The notes beneath the pieces were generated by a model, which saw only the letters and a program-made list of their open reading frames with translations, did no database searches and was not told where the DNA came from. Shown here piece after piece: positions 25,291-33,930 of a stretch of DNA of 64,000 bases. This DNA comes from Streptomyces sp. WM6386 (GTDB lineage: Bacteria > Actinomycetota > Actinomycetes > Streptomycetales > Streptomycetaceae). The stretch lies in NCBI RefSeq assembly GCF_000972385.1, contig NZ_JXTE01000016.1:58549-122548 (forward strand). The letters are read 5' to 3'. Position 1 is the first letter of the stretch, and each line of letters opens with the position of its first letter. A program made the translations under genes and the position numbers.

Positions 25291-26157
25291 TCACCAGGAC
25301 GTGCCGCCCGCCCGCTCCGCGGGAGCGATGAGCTGGTCGGTGAGGGAGGTGAGCCGCTGCTGGGTGTCGGCGCTGTAGGCGAGGCGGTGCGCCTTGGCCC
25401 GGCGGCTCTCGTTGTAGTACTCGCCGCTCGCGCCTCGTGCGCCCTCGTCGAGGGCGTGCAGCACGGCGGCCGTCCCCTCGGCCACCGAGGACCAGGGACG
25501 CACCCCCGCCTCGATGACCATCGTGGTGTCCATGTAGTTCGCGGGGTGCACACAGTTGACCCCGATGCCCTCGCGGGCGTACTCCTCCGCGATGGTGAAC
25601 GTGAAGGCGGCCAGCGCGAACTTGCTGCGGGTGTACGCCTCCATGCCGTCGTAGCGCCGGGTGAACTGGACGTCGTCCGCGTCGAAGGGGCTCTGCCCGA
25701 TCGACCCGATGTTGAGCACCTGTGCCGTACCCGCCGCACGCAGAGGTGAGCGCAGCACACGGGTGAGGAGCACCGGCGCCAAATAGTTGACGGCGAACCT
25801 CAGCTCGTAGCCGTCCCGGCTCAGTTCGCGGCGGCGTGCGTCACGCCCCGCGCCCACTCCCGCGTTGTTCACGAGCAGCCCCAGCGAGGGGTGCTCCGCG
25901 GCCACCCGCCGGCCCAGCTCGGCGGTCTCCTCCAGAGAGGCGAGGTCCGCGACGTACGGGTAGGCCGTACCACCCGCCGCGCGCAGCTCGTCGACGACGG
26001 CGGCGCACCTGTTCCCGTCCCTGCCGTGCACCAGGACGGTCCAGCCCCGGTCGGCGAGGGCCCGCGCGAGGCTCCGGCCGAGACCGGAGGTGGCTCCGGT
26101 GACCAGGGCGGGGGCGCTCGGCGGCTGCTGTCCTGCTGGGCGCTCGTGTCGGCTCAT
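25291..26157 (-). CDS. Short-chain dehydrogenase/reductase
   Basis: 288 residues. VTGATSGLGRSLARALA is the cofactor loop, LVNNAGVGAGRD the NNAG motif, LNIGSIGQSPF has the catalytic Ser, and AYTRSKFAL the Tyr-x3-Lys. ANYMDTTM follows. It is of the retinol-dehydrogenase-like WW-domain-oxidoreductase type. An SDR reduces the 6-keto group in several butyrolactone pathways, so this is one candidate here. Its ATG overlaps the cupin stop by 4 bases (26154-26157), making a three-gene unit with the lactonase-like gene. Confidence 0.85.
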   Translation of the reverse strand: MSRHERPAGQQPPSAPALVTGATSGLGRSLARALADRGWTVLVHGRDGNRCAAVVDELRAAGGTAYPYVADLASLEETAELGRRVAAEHPSLGLLVNNAGVGAGRDARRRELSRDGYELRFAVNYLAPVLLTRVLRSPLRAAGTAQVLNIGSIGQSPFDADDVQFTRRYDGMEAYTRSKFALAAFTFTIAEEYAREGIGVNCVHPANYMDTTMVIEAGVRPWSSVAEGTAAVLHALDEGARGASGEYYNESRRAKAHRLAYSADTQQRLTSLTDQLIAPAERAGGTSW

Positions 26158-26495
26158 GAGTGGGGTCCTTCCTCCGGCGCGCCGGGCGTGCGGAGTTCGA
26201 TGGCGACCATGACAAGAGTCCGGTCGGAGAGGTTGTGGACGTAGTGCCGCATGGGCAGGGCCTCGCCGCGGTTGTGCACGACCTGTCCCGTCTCCAGCGA
26301 CACCGCTTTGATCAACTCGCCGTTCTCGTCCCGGGATTCACCGTGCGCCCCGGAGAGCACGACGGTCACCCAGGGGTGGCGGTGGGTGTGGGCGGGCCGA
26401 TGCTCGCCGGGGGGCACGGTCTCCACCCAGCACTTGACGTGGTCCTCGTCGATGAGCAGCTCGGCCCCCAACTCCTCCCAGGGCTCAGGCGGCAT
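26154..26495 (-). CDS. Small cupin-domain protein
   Basis: 113 residues. The cupin motif 1 metal ligands are visible in PAHTHRHPWVTVVLSGAHGE (two or three His) and motif 2 in VVHNRGEALPMRHYVHNLSD. This is a single beta-barrel that may act as a dioxygenase, isomerase or small-molecule-binding protein; substrate is not readable. It overlaps the lactonase-like gene by 11 bases and the SDR by 4, so it is translated with them. Confidence 0.75.
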   Translation of the reverse strand: MPPEPWEELGAELLIDEDHVKCWVETVPPGEHRPAHTHRHPWVTVVLSGAHGESRDENGELIKAVSLETGQVVHNRGEALPMRHYVHNLSDRTLVMVAIELRTPGAPEEGPHS

Positions 26496-27540
26496 CCCGC
26501 ACCTCCGTGCGCTCGCCCGAGGGGCGGGGTGCGGCGATCCGGGACAGCAGCCGCCGGGGGTTGTCGACCAGGAGGGTGCGCACCGTCTCCTCGTCGACGC
26601 CCGGCTCCTTCAGGAGAAGCGGCAGGACGCGCTCGAAGAGATGGACGTAGCTCCAGCCCGGGTAAGTGCGTTCCCGCTGCTCGGCCGTCAGGTAGTCGAT
26701 GTGCACCGGGTGGTCCTGCGAGACGAGCAACTGGGCCGTGTGGCCCGCCCGGACGAGCGCGGCGAGGGTGGCGTTGCGCTGTTCGTCGGGGGCGAAGGGC
26801 GTCATGCCGTAGCGGTCGTAGCCCAGGACGCAGCCGGTGTCCGCGAGGGCGCGCAGGCCGTTCAGGTCGGCCGAGTCCCCGGCGTGCGCGACGACCACGG
26901 AGCCCGCCGCGACGCCCTCCTTCTCCAGGAGCCGCACCAGGTGGACGCCGTTGCCCTCGAACGGGTCGCAGTGCACCACCACCGGTACGCCGGTGTGCCG
27001 GTGCACCTCGGCGACGACAGCGGCCATCCGGTGCGCGGCCGCGTCCGGCGGGGTGCGCTCGCAGGCGAACTTCACCAGGCCCGCCCGGACTCCGCTGTCC
27101 GCGATGCCGGTGGAGACGTCGCGCAGGAGCAGCTCGATCAGCGGGTCGTCCGCCTCGATGGCGGCGCCGGGGCCCCGGAAGCGGGCGAAGAGCGGTATGC
27201 CGTCGACGCTGTAGACGCCGGTGGCGAGCACGATGTTCACCGGGGTGCGCTCGGCGACGGCACGGACCAGGCCGATGTCGCGACCCTGTCCGAGCACCGT
27301 CATGTCCACCAGGGTCCGCACTCCGGCCGCGTACGCCTGCTCCAACTGGCGTACGGCCTCGCGCACTCCGGCCTCGCGGTCCCACAAGTGGGGGAAATTC
27401 GACTGGAATTCGGCACTCAGCACGAAGAGATGCTCGTGCGCGAGCGTGACACCCAGGTCCGCCGCGGCGACCGGGCCGCGCGCCGTCGGCACCGGGTCGT
27501 GCGGTGTCGGATCGTGTGGGAGGGGACTTTCCGTACGCAC
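26485..27540 (-). CDS. Phosphotriesterase/lactonase-family amidohydrolase
   Basis: 351 residues from GTG 27540. Binuclear metal-site residues are in order: H-x-H in TLAHEHLF, the Lys (normally carboxylated) in GLVKFACE, His in VVVHCDP, His in VVAHAGDS, and Asp in LVSQDHPV. Family members include phosphotriesterases and phosphotriesterase-like lactonases that open acyl-lactones. Beside an AfsA homologue it could hydrolyse a butyrolactone or a phosphate-ester intermediate. The ORF extends to 27612, but GTG 27540 with a short leader is the more likely start. Confidence 0.85.
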   Translation of the reverse strand: MRTESPLPHDPTPHDPVPTARGPVAAADLGVTLAHEHLFVLSAEFQSNFPHLWDREAGVREAVRQLEQAYAAGVRTLVDMTVLGQGRDIGLVRAVAERTPVNIVLATGVYSVDGIPLFARFRGPGAAIEADDPLIELLLRDVSTGIADSGVRAGLVKFACERTPPDAAAHRMAAVVAEVHRHTGVPVVVHCDPFEGNGVHLVRLLEKEGVAAGSVVVAHAGDSADLNGLRALADTGCVLGYDRYGMTPFAPDEQRNATLAALVRAGHTAQLLVSQDHPVHIDYLTAEQRERTYPGWSYVHLFERVLPLLLKEPGVDEETVRTLLVDNPRRLLSRIAAPRPSGERTEVRDAA

Positions 27541-27770
27541 AGAGAACCGCCTCGGAATATCGGAACAACCGCCATTGCGCCGGACAGGTCGATGCCCCCG
27601 ACAACAACCCATGGTGGCCCGCCCGCCAAGGCCTAACCAGGTGGTGTTCCAACTAGCATGAAACGCCGTCTCCCTGCCCCTGGCGCGAGCTGACAGCGTC
27701 GATTGCGGCCGGGCGGTCCTCTCCGGGCCGGCCGACCCGCATCCCGTTCGCTCGTCACCAGGAGACAGCC

Positions 27771-28496
27771 ATGTCCGCTACCCCCTCTTCCCTCTCCGGC
27801 GCCCGTGTCGTGGTGATCGGCGGCTCGTCCGGCATCGGCAAGGCGGTGGCCCGGCAGGCCGCCGCCGCGGGCGCCCAGGTCGTCGTCGGCTCCCGCTCCC
27901 AGGACAAGCTGGAGCAGACCGCCAAGGAGATCGACGGCATCACCACCGGTGTCGTGGACGTGACCGACGAGGAGAGCGTCGCCGCCTTCTTCGCGGGCAT
28001 CGACTCCCTCGACCACCTCGTCGTCTGCCCCGGCGACATGGCCGTCGGCTCCGTCTACGACGTGTCCCTCGACTCGGTGCGCGCCGCCCTCGACACCAAG
28101 ATCGTCGGCCAGCTGCTGAGTGTCCGGCACGCCGGCAGGAAGATCTCGGGCCAGGGCTCGATCGTGCTGATCGCCGGTGCGGCCGGCTTCAAGTCGTACG
28201 CCGACATGAGCGCGACAGCCGCCGCCAACGCGGGCATCGGCGGCATGGGCCGCTCGCTCGCCGTCGAGCTCGCCCCGGTGCGCGTCAACGTCGTCGTCGG
28301 CGGTCTGATCGACACCCCGCTCTGGTCCTTCCTGCCCGAGGACGCCCGCGCGGGTCTCTTCGAGCAGACCGCGCAGAGCACCCCGGTGGGCCGCGTCGGA
28401 CAGCCCGACGACGTCGCGGCGACAGTGCTCCACCTGCTGGAGAACACCTTCGTGACCGGCGCGGTGCTGCACGTCGATGGCGGCGGCACGCTGTGA
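27771..28496 (+). CDS. SDR-fold protein lacking the catalytic Tyr and Lys
   Basis: 241 residues; AGGAGA precedes the ATG. The Rossmann loop is intact (VIGGSSGIGKAVARQAAAAG) and the C-terminus ends VTGAVLHVDGGG as in reductases. At the place where a Tyr-x3-Lys is expected the sequence is DMSATAAANAGIGGMGRS, without either residue, and the NNAG motif is replaced by VCPGDM. It may bind NAD(P) without classical SDR catalysis, or use other residues. It begins a three-gene operon with the exporter and the BBE-type flavoenzyme, each pair overlapping. Confidence 0.8.
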   Translation: MSATPSSLSGARVVVIGGSSGIGKAVARQAAAAGAQVVVGSRSQDKLEQTAKEIDGITTGVVDVTDEESVAAFFAGIDSLDHLVVCPGDMAVGSVYDVSLDSVRAALDTKIVGQLLSVRHAGRKISGQGSIVLIAGAAGFKSYADMSATAAANAGIGGMGRSLAVELAPVRVNVVVGGLIDTPLWSFLPEDARAGLFEQTAQSTPVGRVGQPDDVAATVLHLLENTFVTGAVLHVDGGGTL

Positions 28497-29761
28497 GCGA
28501 GGCGGCGCACGGCGGCGCGACGGGCCTGGCGGGGCCCGCCGCGCCGCCGCGGCCGCGGGTCGGCCGGATCACCGTGCTGCTGCTCGCGGCCGCCTGCGGT
28601 CTGTGCGTGGCCAACCTGTACTACCTCCAGCCGATCCTGCCCGAGCTCGCGGCCTCGCTGCACCGCACGCCCGGCTCGCTCACCTCGTCCGTCTCGGCCA
28701 CCCAGTTCGGTTACGCCCTCGGCCTGTTCGCGCTGGTACCGCTGGGCGACGCCGTCGACCGCAGACGGCTGCTCACCGTCCTGGTGACCACGGCGGCCGC
28801 GGTGCTCGCGGTGATTCCCTGGGCCGACGGCGGGCTCCTCGTCGGCCTGTTCTTCCTGCTCGGTCTGGTGAGCGTCGCCGCCATGGTGATCGTGCCGCAG
28901 GCCGCGGGCATGGCACCGCCCGAGCGGCGCGGGCAGGTGGTCGGCACCGTGATGACCGGCGTCATCCTCGGCGCGCTGCTGTGCCGGACCTTCGCCGGAG
29001 TGGTGGCCGAACTCGTCGACTGGCGGGCCGTGTTCTGGGGCGCGTCGGCCCTGATGCTCGGGGTGGGCGTGATGCTGCGCCGCATCCTGCCCCCGCAACC
29101 CGCCGGAACGCCCCTGACCGTGCGCGGGTACGCCCGGCTCATCGGCTCGCTGTTCTCCCTGGTCCGGGCACGGCCGGTGATCGTGGAGCGCTGCCTGTAC
29201 GGCGCCCTGGGGTTCGCCGCCTTCACCGTGCTGTGGACCGCCGTGCCGCTCCGCCTGATCCAGGGGCCCTACCACTACGGCTCCGCCGCGATCGGCGCGA
29301 TGGGGCTGCTCGGCGCGGGTGGCGCTCTCGGCGCCAACCTGGCGGGCCGGTTCGCCGACCGGGGACGCCAACGGGCGGTCAGTGCCGCCGCGTTCGCCCT
29401 CATCGCCGTGTCGTTCGCCGTGGTGTCGGTCCTGTCGTCCTCACTGCTCATGCTCGGCACGGCGATTCTCCTGATCGACTTCGCGGTCCAGGCCGCGCAC
29501 ATCTCCAACCAGACGACGGTCTTCGCCCAGGTCGGCGACGAGATGCGCAGCCGCGTCACGACCGTCTACATGACCTGCTACTTCCTCGGCGGTGCGGCGG
29601 GCTCCGCGCTGACGGGCCCTCTCTGGGCGCACGGCGGCTGGCCGGCCACCGCCCTGCTCGGCTGTGCCGCGGGCACCTGCGGCCTGCTTCTGCTCCTCGG
29701 CCACGCGGCGGTGCGCCGCGCAGTGACCTCACGAAAGGCGACGGCCGCCACCGATGACTGA
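28493..29761 (+). CDS. MFS transporter
   Basis: 422 residues from GTG 28493, overlapping the previous stop by 4 bases. About 12 hydrophobic segments are visible (for example VLLLAAACGLCVANLYYLQP, LVGLFFLLGLVSVAAMVIVP). The cytosolic loop LGDAVDRRRLL is the MFS loop 2-3 signature. LTPSVSATQ-type LTSSVSATQFGYALGLF fits the YnfM/arabinose-efflux group. In this setting it most likely exports the pathway product or a related small molecule. Confidence 0.88.
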   Translation: MSEAAHGGATGLAGPAAPPRPRVGRITVLLLAAACGLCVANLYYLQPILPELAASLHRTPGSLTSSVSATQFGYALGLFALVPLGDAVDRRRLLTVLVTTAAAVLAVIPWADGGLLVGLFFLLGLVSVAAMVIVPQAAGMAPPERRGQVVGTVMTGVILGALLCRTFAGVVAELVDWRAVFWGASALMLGVGVMLRRILPPQPAGTPLTVRGYARLIGSLFSLVRARPVIVERCLYGALGFAAFTVLWTAVPLRLIQGPYHYGSAAIGAMGLLGAGGALGANLAGRFADRGRQRAVSAAAFALIAVSFAVVSVLSSSLLMLGTAILLIDFAVQAAHISNQTTVFAQVGDEMRSRVTTVYMTCYFLGGAAGSALTGPLWAHGGWPATALLGCAAGTCGLLLLLGHAAVRRAVTSRKATAATDD

Positions 29762-31289
29762 CATATCCGATCCCGTCCTTGCCGTGCCCGGCATCCCGGC
29801 CCAGGGCGTACCGGCGATCACCCCCGCCGACCCCCGCTACCTCTCCCTCACCACGCGGTCACGCAACACACGCTTCACCGGCCGGCCGGACCGGGTCCAT
29901 GTGCCGCGTACCGCCGAAGAGGTACGCCGGGCTGTCACCGCCGCCGTCCAGCAAGGGTCGCGGCTGGCGGTACGCGGTGGCGGCCACGGCCTGGAGGGCC
30001 TGGTGGACGACGCGGCGGTGCGCACCCTCGTCGACCTGTCCGAACTCGACGACGTCACGTACGACGAAGGCCGGGCGGCTTTCGGCATCGGCGCGGGCGC
30101 GCTGCTCGGCTCCGTCTACCGCTCCCTGTACCTGAACTGGGGCGTGGCCGTGCCCGGCGGCACCTGCCCCTCGGTCGGGCTCGGCGGCTATGTCCAGGGC
30201 GGCGGCTTCGGCGCGCTGTGCCGACGGCACGGGCTGATCGTCGACCATCTGGAGGCGGTGGAGGTCGTCGTCGCCGACGACACGGGTGAGGCCCGGACCG
30301 TGGTCGCCTCCCGGGATCCCTCCGACCCGCACCACGATCTGTGGTGGGCGCACACCGGCGCGGGCGGCGGCAACTTCGGAGTGGTCACGCGCTATTGGTT
30401 CCGCTCCCCCGAAGCAGACTCCAACGCCCCGCGGGATGTGCTGCCCCGGCCTCCGAAGACGGTTCTCCTCGCTTCCGCGGAGTGGCCCTGGGAGTCGCTG
30501 AGCGAGCGGGACTTCGCCAGGCTCGTCCGCAACCATGGCGACTGGCACAGCACGGAGGACGGCACGGACCCGACGTACGAGAGTCTGTACAGCGCGTTGT
30601 ACCTCAACCAGCACGCGGTCGGCCGGATCACCCTCAGCGCGCAGCTGGACGGCTCGGCTCCCGACGCCCGCAACCGGCTCGAGGAGTACGTCGCCGCCGT
30701 GGGCAGCGGGGTACGGACCCCGTGCCGGATCACCTACACGGGCATGCCCTGGCTGAGGGCCACCCAGCGGGACGTGGAGAACAGGGGAGAGCTGACCCGC
30801 TCCAAGAGCAAGGGCGCCTATCTGCGCCGGCCGTATTCCGCCGCGGAGACCGCGCTGCTCTTCCGGCGCCTCTCCGACCCGGACTACGACGGTCATACGA
30901 CGGTGGTGCTGTTCTCCTACGGCCGGAAGGTCAACACGGTGGATCCCGCGGCGACCGCTGTCGCCCAACGGGATTCGGTGCTCAAGAGCTATCTCGGCAC
31001 GTACTGGACCGATCCCGCCGACGACGAGCGACACCTCCGCAGACTCCGGGAGCTCTACCGGGACTTGTACGCGGAGACAGGCGGAGTGCCCGTCTCCGAC
31101 GCACGTACCGACGGCTCGTACATCAACTATCCGGACGTGGATCTGGCCGATCCGGGCTGGAACACCTCAGGCGTTCCCTGGCACACGCTGTACTTCAAAG
31201 GGAATTACCCCCGACTCCAGCGGGTCAAGGCCGTCTGGGATCCGCGGGATGTCTTCCGGCACGCTCTGTCGGTACGGGCGTCCGATTGA
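29754..31289 (+). CDS. BBE-type FAD-linked oxidoreductase
   Basis: 511 residues; its ATG overlaps the transporter stop by 8 bases. The FAD-binding PP-loop is VRGGGHGLEG (His for covalent flavin attachment) and the second attachment candidate is Cys in PGGTCPSVGLGGYVQGGG, suggesting bicovalent FAD. The C-terminal berberine-bridge segment is YINYPDVDLAD ... YFKGNYPRLQRVKAVWDPRD. These enzymes oxidise alcohols, amines or cyclise products, often in secondary metabolism. No Tat signal is visible, so it is probably cytoplasmic. Its last 123 bases overlap the convergent regulator gene. Confidence 0.9.
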   Translation: MTDISDPVLAVPGIPAQGVPAITPADPRYLSLTTRSRNTRFTGRPDRVHVPRTAEEVRRAVTAAVQQGSRLAVRGGGHGLEGLVDDAAVRTLVDLSELDDVTYDEGRAAFGIGAGALLGSVYRSLYLNWGVAVPGGTCPSVGLGGYVQGGGFGALCRRHGLIVDHLEAVEVVVADDTGEARTVVASRDPSDPHHDLWWAHTGAGGGNFGVVTRYWFRSPEADSNAPRDVLPRPPKTVLLASAEWPWESLSERDFARLVRNHGDWHSTEDGTDPTYESLYSALYLNQHAVGRITLSAQLDGSAPDARNRLEEYVAAVGSGVRTPCRITYTGMPWLRATQRDVENRGELTRSKSKGAYLRRPYSAAETALLFRRLSDPDYDGHTTVVLFSYGRKVNTVDPAATAVAQRDSVLKSYLGTYWTDPADDERHLRRLRELYRDLYAETGGVPVSDARTDGSYINYPDVDLADPGWNTSGVPWHTLYFKGNYPRLQRVKAVWDPRDVFRHALSVRASD

Positions 31290-32165
31290 GCTTCCGACCG
31301 ATCCTCCGACCGAGCGGAGCCGCACCTTGATCCGCTCCTCGACCAGATCGCGGAAGCGGGCGACCAACCGGCTGTCCAGAACGGGCTGGTAGACGACGAG
31401 GGTGGCGTCCACGCCCGCGAGCCGCAGCTTCACATAACCGAGTTCGATCCGCCCCAGCGTCGGGTGGTCGAAGCAGCGTACGGACGGCACGGACGGAGCG
31501 AGGTCGAGCCGCTCCCACAGTTCCTGGAATTCCGGGTGTTCGACGCGCAGGTCCTCGATCATCTTCGCATATGCGGGATGGGCGAGCTGGTCGGCGGCCT
31601 GCGCACGGAAAAGCGCTGCCGCCTCGAGGGCGTCCTGCTCCCAGTTCGGGTACATTTCCCGGGCACGCTCGTCGAACATCATCATGAGGGTGTTGCGGCG
31701 ACTGTGCCCCAAGGATTCGAAATAGGGAAACAGTGCACAGAATCCCTGATTCCACGCCAGCACATCGAAGCGGTGATTCACAATGAACGCAGGCAGCGGA
31801 TCCTGGAATTCAAGGAAGGTCAGATACTGCTCCGGAATATGCTCCCGAGAGCAGGGCGCCCGCCCCGCCGGCGGTAACTCACCGGCCAGCCGGAACAGAT
31901 GCCCGGTCTCCGTCGCATCGAGCCGCAAGGCCCGCGCGAGACCGTTGAGCACCTGGCTCGACACCCTGATCCTGCGGGCCTGTTCGAGCCACGTGTACCA
32001 CGTCACACTCACCCCTGCGAGCTGGGCGAGCTCCTCCCTGCGCAGGCCCGGCGTACGGCGACGCCCGTACGAGTTCTTGATACCGACAGCTTCCGGTGCA
32101 ACCCGTTCGCGTCGGTTGCGGAGGAAGGCGGCGAGCTCTTTTCTTTGCTGTTCGGTGATTGCCAT
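31167..32165 (-). CDS. MmyB-like HTH transcriptional regulator
   Basis: 332 residues. N-terminal XRE HTH: RRRTPGLRREELAQLAGVSV, followed by TWYTWLEQARRIRVSSQVLN. The ligand-binding domain has the MmyB-family signature FDVLAWNQGFCALFPYF and the closing region DHPTLGRIELGYVKLRLAG. Family members bind fatty acids in a structure determined elsewhere, and the founder comes from the methylenomycin cluster. The last ~45 residues, after about KVRLRS, are read from the antisense of the BBE gene and are probably a non-native extension through loss of a stop codon. It is the likely pathway regulator. Confidence 0.88.
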   Translation of the reverse strand: MAITEQQRKELAAFLRNRRERVAPEAVGIKNSYGRRRTPGLRREELAQLAGVSVTWYTWLEQARRIRVSSQVLNGLARALRLDATETGHLFRLAGELPPAGRAPCSREHIPEQYLTFLEFQDPLPAFIVNHRFDVLAWNQGFCALFPYFESLGHSRRNTLMMMFDERAREMYPNWEQDALEAAALFRAQAADQLAHPAYAKMIEDLRVEHPEFQELWERLDLAPSVPSVRCFDHPTLGRIELGYVKLRLAGVDATLVVYQPVLDSRLVARFRDLVEERIKVRLRSVGGSVGSSIGRPYRQSVPEDIPRIPDGLDPLESGVIPFEVQRVPGNA

Positions 32166-32400
32166 AATGCGCTCCCCATCAGCATCATTTACCCCATCGG
32201 ATCACAATGGGCCACGCCGATCCTACATCTTTCATTCATTGCATGGGTGCAACAGACACCGATCGCGACGTCCAGCGAATAGTCCACTTTTACGGACTTT
32301 TTTCGAAGACTTTTGACTGCCGATACTGTGAACCTCCGTCTTAACGCTTCGGACATCTTCGAATCTCGCGAAGAGCGATCCACGTTCGAGATGTGAGACG
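32166..32400. promoter_or_regulatory. AT-richer region upstream of the MmyB-like gene
   Basis: About 235 bases noticeably richer in A/T than the surroundings, including TTTTACGGACTTTTTTCG near 32290. It should contain the promoter of the minus-strand regulator. The lower GC may mark an edge of the transferred biosynthetic block. No exact promoter was assigned. Confidence 0.4.
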
Positions 32401-32452
32401 AGATTTTACGAACGTATGGACAGGTTCCCGCGAGTGTTGCGTCGGAGCCTCA

Positions 32453-32862
32453 GAACACACGCCCTTGTACGCCTGCCACCCCGTGGCGATCTTCGCGCGT
32501 GAGCCGAACGAGCCCTTGCCGTTGCCGTTGTTGCGCCACACGTTGCCGGAGGTGTCGCGGGAGATGACGCCGCCTTGCCGTCGCCGTTGAGGTCGCCGAC
32601 GCCCACGATCTTCTTGTACGTCTTCCAGTTGTCGTAGAGCTTCACGCGGGACGACAACTTGCCGGAACTCGTCCCCTTGCAGAGGTAGACGGCTCCCGTG
32701 GAGGAGTTGCGGGCGATCAGGTCCGGGCGGCCGTCGCCGGACACGTCACCCGGCGAGGTCACCATGTCGTACTGGTTCCAGCCCTTGCCGAGCGAGGTGT
32801 GCCCGCGCATGGTCCGGTACACCCGCAGCTCGCCGCCGGCGTTCGCCCGGTACGCCGCTGTG
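32453..32862 (-). pseudogene. FG-GAP/VCBS repeat protein fragment with a one-base frameshift
   Basis: Minus-strand remnant of a secreted repeat protein: ELRVYRTMRGHTSLGKGWNQ, then the calcium-loop unit DVSGDGRPDLIARNSSTGAV, then GVGDLNGDGKA. At about 32569 one base is missing: GCG-GCGTC stands where GCG-GAC-GTC is expected. The sequence continues in another frame as SRDTSGNVWRNNGNGKGSFG and GWQAYKG. No start, signal peptide or proper end is present. It resembles the family seen at the left window edge. Confidence 0.7.
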
Positions 32863-32884
32863 TGGCTCGCGTGGAAAGCTGGGT

Positions 32885-33613
32885 ATGAGGTGTGCCCACG
32901 CACCTGAGAAGGCGGAGGACGAAGTGGACTGGGGACGGTTCGCGCAACAGATGGCTTCCATGGCACGCGATCTCCTGGCGCAGGAATCGGTCGATGCCAC
33001 CCTCGAGCGGATCACCGCATCGGCCACCGAACTGGTGGAGGGCTGCGACGCGGCGGGCATTCTCGTACTGCACGACAAGAAGGTGGAGACGCTCGCCCCC
33101 ACCCACGCACTGGTCACCGAGAGTGACCTGTTGCAACAGCAGTTGGGGGAGGGACCGTGCTTCGACGCGGCACCCAGTTCACGGGAGGAGTGGGTCTTCC
33201 GCGTCGCCGACCTCACCGTCGAACACCAGCGCTGGCCCGCCTTCGCCCCACAGGCCCAGGCCCTCGGCGTGGGCAGCATGATGGGCTTCCTGCTCTTCAC
33301 CGAAGAGGGGGACTTCGGCGCGCTGAACTTCTACTCGCGCAAGGTCGGTGCGTTCACCGAGACCAGCGAACTGGCCGGCTGGCTGCTGGCCTCCCACGCG
33401 GCGGTCGCCTTCTCCAGCGCCCGCACCCACGCCCAGATGGAGCACGCCGTCGCCACCCGGCACGTCATCGGCGAGGCCATGGGCATCCTCATGGGCAGCC
33501 ACCGCCTCACCGAGGAGGAGGCGTTCAACGTGCTGCGCCGCTACTCACAGGCGAACAACATCAAGCTCCGCGAGGTCGCCCGCCGGGTGTGTGAAGAGGG
33601 CAGCCTCGCGTGA
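32885..33613 (+). CDS. GAF-ANTAR regulator
   Basis: 242 residues. The N-terminal GAF sensor domain spans ~20-165 (ITASATELVEGCDAAGILVL, LGEGPCFDA, GFLLFTEEGDFGALNFYSR). The C-terminal ANTAR RNA-binding domain spans ~180-235 (HVIGEAMGILMGSHRLTEEE, AFNVLRRYSQANNIKLREVA). ANTAR proteins bind paired hairpins in nascent RNA and prevent termination. Start ATG 32885 is used; nearby GTGs are alternatives. The signal sensed by the GAF domain is unknown. Confidence 0.88.
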   Translation: MRCAHAPEKAEDEVDWGRFAQQMASMARDLLAQESVDATLERITASATELVEGCDAAGILVLHDKKVETLAPTHALVTESDLLQQQLGEGPCFDAAPSSREEWVFRVADLTVEHQRWPAFAPQAQALGVGSMMGFLLFTEEGDFGALNFYSRKVGAFTETSELAGWLLASHAAVAFSSARTHAQMEHAVATRHVIGEAMGILMGSHRLTEEEAFNVLRRYSQANNIKLREVARRVCEEGSLA

Positions 33614-33930
33614 TCCCGGCGGGGCCGCTCCCCGCCACGTCGGCCGAACCGGACCAGCGCCGGGCCGACCCGCCACCACGACCCTGCCCCGAGCACCGCC
33701 CACCCGCCTCGCCGCGCACAGGGCGGTGAGACCCCGATGACCGGCTCCCGCTCCCAGCAACAGCTCCGACTCCGCCCCCGCCGCTGCCCGAGCCGCGCGA
33801 CCCGCTCTCCGCCTCCCAGTACCTCCTCCCCCACCCCCACGACCACTCACGTCCTCGTTAGCCACCTGGGCCCGCGGGTACCCGAAAGCGCGCAGTGCGC
33901 GACTGACAGCGCCGGCACAGCACTGGACGG
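33614..33930. other. Gene-free, pyrimidine-rich stretch
   Basis: About 315 bases between the GAF-ANTAR gene and the hydrolase gene. The top strand is strongly C-rich between ~33650 and 33850. Open frames here lack starts, ribosome sites and family resemblance. The promoter of the downstream hydrolase should lie in the last 100 bases. Confidence 0.4.

Noticed and set aside
33545..33865. Minus-strand 106-residue ORF in the C-rich gap
   Set aside because: Gly/Arg-rich shadow of a C-rich stretch, no start context.
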